Source: an uncultured Actinomyces sp. (GTDB taxonomy: Bacteria > Actinomycetota > Actinomycetes > Actinomycetales > Actinomycetaceae). From it: DNA of 64,000 nucleotides. Of this stretch, positions 57,121 through 64,000 are shown one piece after another (positions within the stretch are counted from its first letter, which is position 1; every line of letters starts with the position of its first letter). The stretch covers positions 9,716-73,715 of the forward strand of contig CALEXZ010000029.1 in NCBI GenBank assembly GCA_937926195.1, given 5' to 3'. Below the pieces are notes generated by a model, which saw only the letters and a list, made by a program, of their open reading frames with translations, was not told the DNA's origin and made no database searches. A program made the translations under genes and the position numbers.

Positions 57121-59546
57121 GGGCTGTGGGGCGCCGGCTCATGCGCGTCCTGGCGGCCGCCGCGGCCGCTGCGGCGCTCCTCCTCCCGACGACGCTCGCG
57201 TCAGCCTCCGCTCGGGTTCCCGACGCGCTGCCCGCTTCCGACGCCCTGCCTACCGCGTCCCTGCCGGCCTCCGTCACGACGGCGGCCCCCTACGTCGACG
57301 GCCAGGTCACCCTGGAGGTCGCCTCTCTCGCCCCAGAGGTCCTCACATCCGAGGAGTCCCTGACGATCACGGGCTCCGTCACCAACGGCACCGACCAGCA
57401 GGTGAGCGGTGCGGCCCTGGTCGTGCAGGTGCAGACCCGTACCGAGGTGTCGGTCGGCGAGCTCGGGCAGTGGCTGGCCGGGGAGCGCAGCACGCGGGTG
57501 AGCCAGGTGCGTATCGAGGACCCCGGAGCCATCGCCCCCGGCGAGACCCGTGAGTTCACGATGACGATCCCGGCGCAGGACCTGCCGTTGTCGGACGCGG
57601 AGCAGTGGGGACCGCGCGGCGTCGAGGTCCTGCTGGCGGAGGGCACCTCGACCGTGGCGGTGGACCGCACCCTCATGCTGTGGGACCCGGGCGCCCTCGT
57701 CCAGGCCTCGCGGGTGACCGCGGTCGTGCCTGTGGCGGCGTCGGGCGCGCAGATGACGGCCCTGCTCAACGCCAGCACTCTCACGGGTGCGCAGGACGCC
57801 GACGCCACCCAGGAGGTCGCGGCCCTTCGTGACCGGGTGACGGCCCTGCTCCGCCTGGCGCGTGAGGGCGTCGTGCTCGCCGTCGACCCGGCGCTGCTGG
57901 AGGCGCTCGGGCTGCCGCTGAGCGAGGAGGACTACGCCCAGCTCGCTGAGACGACCCCGGAGCCGGACCCGACGGCCTCCCCGGGCTCAGAGGCCGAGAC
58001 CACCGCCACGCCGAGCGCCTCCCCGGCGGCGAGCCCCTCGGCCACGAGCACGGACGCCGCCTCCGACGTGCCCAAGGCCGCCGACGTCGACCCCGCGCTG
58101 GCGCTGCTCATCGCCCGCAACGAGCTCGCCACCGCCCTGTCGCAGGCGATCGAGGCGGGCGACGTCATCCTCCTGCCCTGGCAGGACGCCGATCTGGCCG
58201 CACTGTCCCACCTCGGGGAGAACACCCTGGCCGCGAGCGCCTTCACGCGCGCCCAGGAGTCGGCCGCCACACTGGACGGCTCGCTGGGCACCGAGCTGTC
58301 TTCGGGCACGACGACGGCGCTGACAACGGGCCCGCTGGACCAGGCGACCCTGTCGGTGCTGCCGGAGACGGTCACCACCGTCATCGCCGCACCCGGTGAC
58401 CTTCCTGTGGCCGAGGACCTGTTCTACACGCCCTCGGGCACGACGACGGTCGAGGGGCGCGCGGTGCTCGTCCCCGACAAGGACCTGTCTGCGGCCGCCT
58501 CGGGCACGGTGGACGGCGCTGCCTTGTCCGAGCTCGACGCTCGCCAGCTCCTACGCGCCGACAGCGCGGTGCAGGTGCGCCAAGCGCCGAGCATGGGCCG
58601 TGACGTCGTCGTCGCTGTCAGCCGCGAGGAGGCCTCCAGTGAGGCGGTCGACGTCCTCGACACGCGTCTGAGCGCGCTCCTGAGCACCACGTGGACCCAG
58701 CCGCAGCGCCTGGGCTCCCTCGTGGGCTCCGCCCGCCAGGACGAGACCAACGGCGACCAGGCGCAGCGCGAGCCGCTGGACGCCTTCGTCAGTGCCGGGG
58801 GCGAGGTCACCGCCGAGGACCTGGTGGCTGCCCGCAGCGCCGAGGCGGACGTGGCGACGCTGGCGACCGTCCTGTCGGACCCGCAGGCGGTCACCGGTGA
58901 CGGCTCCGACGTCGTGGCCGCGGCAGTGTCGGCTGCCTGGCGAGCCGACAGCGCCGGCAGGAGCGCCTACACGGCCGCCGTCTCCGGTCTCAGGGCCTCG
59001 GTGGCGGCCTCACTGAGCCCCGTGCCGACCTCCACCATCAACGTCATCGCCGAGAGCGCGTCCATGCCGGTACGCGTCGTGTCCTCCCTCGACCAGGAGG
59101 TGACGGTGCGCGTGCACCTGGTGCCGAGCTCGACGCGGTTGCAGGTTGCCCAGGACGTCGAGGTGACGGTCCCCGCCCAGGGGGAGGCGACGGTGGGTGT
59201 GCCGATCACCGCGGTGGGCTCGGGAGAGGTCACGGTGTCCATCGACCTGCTGGCAGCCGACGGCACGAGGGTCGGCACGCCGGTGTCCATCCTCACCCGG
59301 GTGCACGCGGACTGGGAGAGTATGGGTACGCGCGTGGTCGCTGTCCTGCTGGCCCTCGTCCTCGTCGTCGGCATCGTCCGCACCGTACGGCGGGGCCGAC
59401 GGCGCGCAGTCCCGTCCGGTACCGCCGACCCTGTCGGCCTTGCCGGCAGCCCGGGCGCGGCCGCCGCGACCGCCACGGGCGCGGCCGACAGCCAGGTCAC
59501 GGCCGGCGCCGAACCGCGGCCAGGGGCGGAAACGTCCGGTACATGA
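57117..59546 (+). CDS. DUF6049 family secreted/membrane-anchored protein
   Basis: 809-residue protein with N-terminal signal peptide (RLMRVLAAAAAAAALLLPTTLASASA) and a C-terminal membrane helix (about 737-757) before a basic cytosolic tail. The extracellular body contains beta-sandwich sections (VTLEVASLAPEVLTSEESLTITGSV, and VRVHLVPSSTRLQVAQDVEVTVPAQGE near the end) and a Thr/Ser/Pro-rich linker near residues 280-310. It is always found before murJ in actinobacteria, suggesting a cell-wall function, but none is proven. GTG start overlaps the Nudix stop. Confidence 0.88.
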   Translation: MRAVGRRLMRVLAAAAAAAALLLPTTLASASARVPDALPASDALPTASLPASVTTAAPYVDGQVTLEVASLAPEVLTSEESLTITGSVTNGTDQQVSGAALVVQVQTRTEVSVGELGQWLAGERSTRVSQVRIEDPGAIAPGETREFTMTIPAQDLPLSDAEQWGPRGVEVLLAEGTSTVAVDRTLMLWDPGALVQASRVTAVVPVAASGAQMTALLNASTLTGAQDADATQEVAALRDRVTALLRLAREGVVLAVDPALLEALGLPLSEEDYAQLAETTPEPDPTASPGSEAETTATPSASPAASPSATSTDAASDVPKAADVDPALALLIARNELATALSQAIEAGDVILLPWQDADLAALSHLGENTLAASAFTRAQESAATLDGSLGTELSSGTTTALTTGPLDQATLSVLPETVTTVIAAPGDLPVAEDLFYTPSGTTTVEGRAVLVPDKDLSAAASGTVDGAALSELDARQLLRADSAVQVRQAPSMGRDVVVAVSREEASSEAVDVLDTRLSALLSTTWTQPQRLGSLVGSARQDETNGDQAQREPLDAFVSAGGEVTAEDLVAARSAEADVATLATVLSDPQAVTGDGSDVVAAAVSAAWRADSAGRSAYTAAVSGLRASVAASLSPVPTSTINVIAESASMPVRVVSSLDQEVTVRVHLVPSSTRLQVAQDVEVTVPAQGEATVGVPITAVGSGEVTVSIDLLAADGTRVGTPVSILTRVHADWESMGTRVVAVLLALVLVVGIVRTVRRGRRRAVPSGTADPVGLAGSPGAAAATATGAADSQVTAGAEPRPGAETSGT

Positions 59547-59559
59547 CGGAGGGGGCTCC

Positions 59560-62500
59560 ATGAGTGCGAAGAACTCGATCGCGCGCTCCAGCGTGGTGAT
59601 GGCCGCCGGGACGCTTGCCTCCCGGGTGCTGGGTCTCGTGCGCAACGCACTGCTCATCGCCGCCCTGGGTGCGACGGCGTCAGGAGCGGCCGACGCCTTC
59701 AACATCGCCAACATGCTGCCCACACAGCTGTACAACCTCATCATCGGCGGGGTCCTCAACGCGATCCTCGTGCCGCAGATCGTGCGCGTCATGCGCGAGC
59801 GCAACGGCGACGAGCTCGTCAACCGGTTGCTGACCGCCGCCGCCTCGGTGATCGCGGCGATCACCGCCGTGCTCACCATCGCGGCGCCCCTCGTCATCAC
59901 TCTCTACGCCTCGGGCCTGGACCGCTGGCAGCCGCTGGCCTACGCCTTCGCCTTCTGGTTCATGCCGCAGGTCTTCTTCTACGGCCTGTACGCCCTGTGG
60001 GGGCAGGTGCTCAACGCCCGGCACAACTTCGGCCCCTACATGTGGGCGCCGGTCGTCAACAACATCATCTCGATCGTCGCGATCCTGGCGTACCTGCGCC
60101 TGTACGGCAGCTACACCCAGGGCCAGGACCCGGGTCTGTGGGACGCGGGTCGTATCACCCTGGTGGGGGGCACGACGACGCTGGGCATCGCGGTCCAGGC
60201 CCTCATCCTGTACCTGCCGCTGCGCCGCTCGGGCTTCCGCCCCCGATTCGTGTGGGGGGTCAAGGGCACCGGGCTGGGCTCGATGTCGAAGGTGGCCCTG
60301 TGGGCGCTGGCAGGCACCGCCGTCGTCTCCCTGGGTGACCTTGCGGTGACGAACCTGGGGTCACGGGCGGTGACGGCTGCGGAGTCCGCACAGTACGCGG
60401 GAGTCACCGTGCCGTCGACGACGATGTACGCCAACGCGTTGCTCGTCTACATGCTGCCCCAGTCGCTGGTGACGACCTCGGTCATCACCGCCCTGTTCAC
60501 ACGTATGAGCGAGAAGGCCGCCGCCGGGGACCGTGAGGGCGTGCGCGCGGACCTGTCACTGGGACTGCGCTCCGTCGGCGTGTTCACGGTGCTGTTCGCC
60601 GTCGGCATCGCCACCCTGTCCGCACCCGCGCTGCAGCTCTTCGTGCCCTCGATCTCCCTGGAGCAGGCGAGGGCCTCCGCCCCGATCCTCACGGTGCTGG
60701 CCCTGGGCATCCCCTTCCAGGGCATCTGGTTCACCACTCAGCGGGTCATGCTCGCCTACGCCGACACCAAGCGGCTCGTACGGGCCGACTGCGTCGTCGG
60801 GGCGGTCGCGGTGCTGGGCTGCGTGCTCTCCTACCTGCTGGCGCCCGCGAACCAGTGGATGATGTGGGCGGCCGCCGCCAACGCGGCGTCCCTGGCGGCG
60901 GCCTCGGCCGCCGTCGTGCCGCTGCTGCGCCGTCACCTGCCGAGCCTGGACGGCCGACGGGTGGGCATGACCTACGCCCGCCTCGTAGGTGCTGCGCTTC
61001 CGACCTTCGTCACGGGCTGGGCGCTGCGCCAGCTGCTCGGACCAGCTGACGGGTCGTTGACGGGAACGCGCGCGACCGACGCCCTGCTCACCGTGCTGCT
61101 GGCTGCCGTGCTCATGACGCTCGTCTACCTGGCGGCGGGGCGGGCCCTGCGGGTGACGGAGCTGGGGGTCCTCTTCGGTCCCTTGTCGCGCCTGGTGCTC
61201 GCCGCGGGCCGACGCCTGCCCGGGGGTGCGGGTGAGGCGCTCAGGAGGCTGGGCGGGTCCCTGGCACTGCCGACCCGGCCCGAGGAGCAGCAGCCCAATG
61301 TGAGCGAGCCCACACCTGTGGGCAGCGTCCCGCAGCCAGGGTGGCAGCCGGTCGTACAGCCGGAGACTCGGCCCTTCGAAGGGCCGAGCAGGCAGGCAGC
61401 CGGGCAGGCAGCCGGGCAGGCAGCCCCCGCCCCGAGTGCCGTAGAGAGGTCCCCGTTCCAGGAGCCCGGCGACGCGGCTAGACTCTCCGCGAGCGCCCCG
61501 ACGGCGCAGGACTTCACGCGCACGGAAGGGGGGCCCACCATGGTCGCTGCCGGTCATCCAGCCTCCGCCGAGGGCGCCCCGGAGGGCACTCCCATCGGAT
61601 CCGGCCGTTACCGGCTGACCGGTCCCCTTCCGGCGACGCTGCCCCATGTCGTGCGCCACAGCGGGCGCGACACGATCCTCGACCGCAAGGTCACGGTCCT
61701 CGCCCTCACCGCGGCGACGCACAACCGTCAGGACGTCCTGTCAACGGCTGCGCGCGCGGTCCTCGTGGACGACCCACGTCTTCAGCGTGTCCTCGACGTC
61801 GAGCACGCGGACCCGGGTCACATCATCATCGAGCCCGCCTCGGGTCGCACGCTCACGACGCTCCTGGAGTCCCGTCTCACGCCTGAGCAGGTGCGCGCGC
61901 TCGTCGGCGAGGTCGCCGAGGCTCTCGACGCCTGCTCGCGCCGCGGCCTGCACCACCTCAACCTCTCCCCGGAGTCGGTGCGCCTGCGCGACGACGGCAC
62001 CGTCCAGCTCTCCGGCATCGGTATCGACGCGACGCTGCTGGGGCTGCAGGAGGGGATCACGGACCCGCTGGCTCCGGACCGCACTGACGCCCGCGCCCTC
62101 GTCGAGCTGCTGTACTACGCCCTCACCGGGATGTGGCCGGGCAAGCGGCCGGGCATCGCCCCGGCGCCCATGCACGGCGGCCAGCCTGCGCCCCCCTCGA
62201 GCATCGTCCCGGCGGTGGCCGCGCATCCCGAGCTGGACGCGATCGTCGAGCGCACCTGGGGGCCGAACCCGCCGCAGTCCGCCGCCGAGGTCGTCCACGC
62301 CCTTAAGCCGTGGGACCCGTGGGTCCTGCCCGTGACCGAGGTGGTGCCCGAGCCCAGCACGGCGCTCATGAACGGCGCGTCCCGCGGGCGTGGAGCGTCC
62401 ACCTCGGGCCTGGTCACCGCCTACACCGCGGTGGCCGGAGGAGTCGCCCACGCGGCCTCGGGTGCCAAGGGTGTCCTCGCCCGTCTCAAGTCCCGGTCCT

Positions 62501-63651
62501 CTGCCCGCGCCGCGTCCTCGGCGGGCGGGCCCGGCGTCGTCGGCCCTGGAGGGGCGGCCGCTGTGGCAGGTCCCGGCCCCTTCGGCGCGCCCGCAACCGG
62601 CCCCGGCCCGGTCCCGGCCTCCGCACCCGACGGCGGCGCGCCGGATCTCCGGCCGACCGCCCCGCAGGCGGCCGTCGAGCTCACACCTGAGATGACGGTG
62701 GAGCTCACACGCGGTTTTGCCCCGGACATGACTGTCGACCTCATCCCGGACCTGTCGGTCGACCTCACTCCGACGTCCGCACCGACACCGCCTCCCACTG
62801 CGGTCCCCATGACCGCCCCCGGTGCACCAGCCGCCCCCGGCGGTCCCGGCCTGACTGTCGAGCCCTCTCTGCCCGCGCCCTCCTACGCTCCGCGCGCCTC
62901 GAGCCTGGAGAGCCTCGTGCACCCCCAGCACCCCGGTGGTGCCTCGCCTGCGGGTATCGGCACCACCGCCTCTGGTGAGGTCGGCGACGTCGCCGCCACG
63001 CAGCCGCAGGACGATGAGGCCCGTTCCCGTCCGAACCCGGTCATGATCGTGGTGACGGTCCTCGCCGTCATCACGCTCGGCGTCGGCGTCTTCTACGCCG
63101 CCAGCAACCTCATCCACCTCGGCCGTCTCCCGGTCGCTGACGAGGACATCCCGGCGGCGCGCACGGTACCGACCGCCACCGCAGCGGAGGATCCTGCTTC
63201 GCCGGACGACGGGCAGCCTCCGGCCGCCGCACCGGTCATCGTCAAGGCAGAGTCCCTGGACCCCTACGGCGACAACAACGAGCACCCCGAGCTGACCGCC
63301 AACCTCATCGACGGCAATACCAGCACCGAGTGGTACTCGCGCTTCTACGCCGCGTCGTCGCTGGCCTGGAAGCAGGGCATCGGCCTGGCCGTCACTCTTG
63401 AGGCCCCCGCGCAGGTCTCCTCGATCCAGCTGCAGGGAACCGGACGGGGCGGCAACGTGCAGATCCGTGCGACCACCCCCGACAACCCGACGGGCGGCAC
63501 GCTGCTCGCCGAGGGACCGCTGACCCAGGGCACAACCACCTTCGAGTTCCCGGCGACGTCGGCCGGCTCCATCGTCATCTGGGTGACGGACCTTCCGACT
63601 GCCTCCGACGGCCTGCTCAAGATGACCGTCACCGAGATCACTCTTCGATAA
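59560..63651 (+). CDS. murJ: MurJ lipid II flippase fused to pseudokinase and discoidin-like domain
   Basis: 1363-residue protein. Residues 1-530: MurJ with fourteen helices ([49 protein letters not shown]), the flippase for lipid II. Then a linker with a [11 protein letters not shown] repeat. Residues about 680-920: kinase-like domain whose HRD and DFG positions read HHLNLS and SGIG, so it is a pseudokinase like that of mycobacterial MviN, where it binds FhaA after phosphorylation. One membrane helix near 1160 is followed by an extracellular discoidin-like domain (1228-1363). Overall architecture equals mycobacterial MviN. ATG 59560 has GGAGGGGG upstream. Confidence 0.95.
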   Translation: MSAKNSIARSSVVMAAGTLASRVLGLVRNALLIAALGATASGAADAFNIANMLPTQLYNLIIGGVLNAILVPQIVRVMRERNGDELVNRLLTAAASVIAAITAVLTIAAPLVITLYASGLDRWQPLAYAFAFWFMPQVFFYGLYALWGQVLNARHNFGPYMWAPVVNNIISIVAILAYLRLYGSYTQGQDPGLWDAGRITLVGGTTTLGIAVQALILYLPLRRSGFRPRFVWGVKGTGLGSMSKVALWALAGTAVVSLGDLAVTNLGSRAVTAAESAQYAGVTVPSTTMYANALLVYMLPQSLVTTSVITALFTRMSEKAAAGDREGVRADLSLGLRSVGVFTVLFAVGIATLSAPALQLFVPSISLEQARASAPILTVLALGIPFQGIWFTTQRVMLAYADTKRLVRADCVVGAVAVLGCVLSYLLAPANQWMMWAAAANAASLAAASAAVVPLLRRHLPSLDGRRVGMTYARLVGAALPTFVTGWALRQLLGPADGSLTGTRATDALLTVLLAAVLMTLVYLAAGRALRVTELGVLFGPLSRLVLAAGRRLPGGAGEALRRLGGSLALPTRPEEQQPNVSEPTPVGSVPQPGWQPVVQPETRPFEGPSRQAAGQAAGQAAPAPSAVERSPFQEPGDAARLSASAPTAQDFTRTEGGPTMVAAGHPASAEGAPEGTPIGSGRYRLTGPLPATLPHVVRHSGRDTILDRKVTVLALTAATHNRQDVLSTAARAVLVDDPRLQRVLDVEHADPGHIIIEPASGRTLTTLLESRLTPEQVRALVGEVAEALDACSRRGLHHLNLSPESVRLRDDGTVQLSGIGIDATLLGLQEGITDPLAPDRTDARALVELLYYALTGMWPGKRPGIAPAPMHGGQPAPPSSIVPAVAAHPELDAIVERTWGPNPPQSAAEVVHALKPWDPWVLPVTEVVPEPSTALMNGASRGRGASTSGLVTAYTAVAGGVAHAASGAKGVLARLKSRSSARAASSAGGPGVVGPGGAAAVAGPGPFGAPATGPGPVPASAPDGGAPDLRPTAPQAAVELTPEMTVELTRGFAPDMTVDLIPDLSVDLTPTSAPTPPPTAVPMTAPGAPAAPGGPGLTVEPSLPAPSYAPRASSLESLVHPQHPGGASPAGIGTTASGEVGDVAATQPQDDEARSRPNPVMIVVTVLAVITLGVGVFYAASNLIHLGRLPVADEDIPAARTVPTATAAEDPASPDDGQPPAAAPVIVKAESLDPYGDNNEHPELTANLIDGNTSTEWYSRFYAASSLAWKQGIGLAVTLEAPAQVSSIQLQGTGRGGNVQIRATTPDNPTGGTLLAEGPLTQGTTTFEFPATSAGSIVIWVTDLPTASDGLLKMTVTEITLR

Positions 63652-63662
63652 GATCACACACG

Positions 63663-63688
63663 GGAAGATTTCCGTCTTATCACCCGTT
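63663..63688 (+). promoter_or_regulatory. SigR/SigH-type promoter upstream of trxB
   Basis: GGAAG (63663-63667), exactly 18 bases, then GTT (63686-63688). The SigR (Streptomyces) and SigH (Mycobacterium) consensus is GGAAT-N18-GTT. It precedes the trxB start by 88 bases. trxB is a classical target of this oxidative-stress sigma factor, so thiol-stress induction is likely. Confidence 0.7.
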
Positions 63689-63776
63689 CTTTCGAGTGAT
63701 ACTGGGAGGCGTCACGCCCGTGCAGGTATCCCGGACCCGCGTACCGCGCTCCGAGCCCGTCCACCTGAGGAGACTC

Positions 63777-64000
63777 ATGATCCACGACGTCGTCATCGTC
63801 GGCTCCGGCCCGGCCGGGTACACCGCCGCGATCTACGCCGCACGCGCCCAGCTCAAGCCCGTCATCCTCGGCGGTTCGGTCACCGCCGGCGGTGCTCTCA
63901 TGAACACGACCGAGGTCGAGAACTACCCCGGCTTCGTCGAGGGTGTCATGGGCCCCGAGCTCATGACCCAGATGCAGGAGCAGGCTGAGCGCTTCGGCGC
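63777..64000 (+). CDS. trxB: Thioredoxin reductase (3' end cut by window)
   Basis: First 74 residues visible. Start [25 protein letters not shown] with the FAD-binding GxGxxG, then the TrxB signature [16 protein letters not shown] and [16 protein letters not shown]. The redox Cys pair lies beyond the window. GAGGA is 5 bases before the ATG. It reduces thioredoxin with NADPH; trxA usually follows. Confidence 0.95.
   Translation, partial: MIHDVVIVGSGPAGYTAAIYAARAQLKPVILGGSVTAGGALMNTTEVENYPGFVEGVMGPELMTQMQEQAERFG

Noticed and set aside
59197..59559. N-terminal extension of MurJ
   Set aside because: Overlaps the end of DUF6049 in another frame; the MurJ family start is at 59560 with an RBS.

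Overview
The window is high-G+C DNA with actinobacterial gene content: a MurJ flippase fused to a pseudokinase and a discoidin-like domain, DUF6049 next to murJ, GTG starts, leaderless promoters and a SigR-type promoter before trxB. The carbohydrate enzymes, the DUF4956/VTC/carbohydrate-binding trio and the overall layout suggest an oral or animal-associated member of the Actinomycetaceae such as Actinomyces. That assignment is an inference. pcnA, Nudix, DUF6049, murJ and trxB at the right end, and rpsF-ssb-rpsR-rplI with dnaB nearby, are the order usually seen close to the chromosomal origin, but oriC itself is not in the window.

Left third (1-30 kb). First come the polyphosphate-polymerase-like trio (DUF4956, VTC, lipoprotein), a GH13 alpha-glucosidase behind a LacI-type operator, a yefM-yoeB toxin-antitoxin pair with its TGTACA operator, and an unrecognised coiled-coil protein of foreign composition. 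Then follow metabolic genes (L-serine dehydratase, amylosucrase, pyridoxine kinase, dimethylargininase, amino-acid permease), a Fic protein, dnaB with a DnaA-box-rich upstream region, and a MATE exporter. An AbiEi/DUF559-like gene lies between two related nested palindromes. The rpsF-ssb-rpsR-rplI operon, a bifunctional class A PBP and a P-type cation ATPase complete this part.

Middle (29-45 kb). A TipA-like MerR regulator, an MFS exporter divergent from a TetR regulator, and a DUF4874/DUF4832 lipoprotein come first. They are followed by a GH42-GH30 glycosidase operon with a palindromic operator and by the serC-serA serine-biosynthesis operon. Next is a two-gene ATPase operon (40414-45182) with its own operator-like promoter. 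Its second gene is an AAA/wHTH protein carrying fifteen 42-residue TPR units, several nearly identical at the DNA level. This is a strong candidate for an uncharacterised sensing or defence system.

Right third (45-64 kb). After a degenerate stretch there is a NarL-type two-component system, and then what looks like a ribosomally made peptide (RiPP or bacteriocin) cluster. It holds two 36-residue precursor-like peptides, a hairpin attenuator, a small membrane protein, an M50-type membrane protease, a ThiF/E1-like enzyme fused to a membrane domain, an ABC exporter and a final small membrane protein, mostly with overlapping stops and starts. No standard lanthipeptide, YcaO or radical-SAM enzyme is present, so the chemistry is not evident. 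Two N-terminally truncated divergent genes then mark a probable deletion junction, before the conserved pcnA-Nudix-DUF6049-murJ-trxB block.
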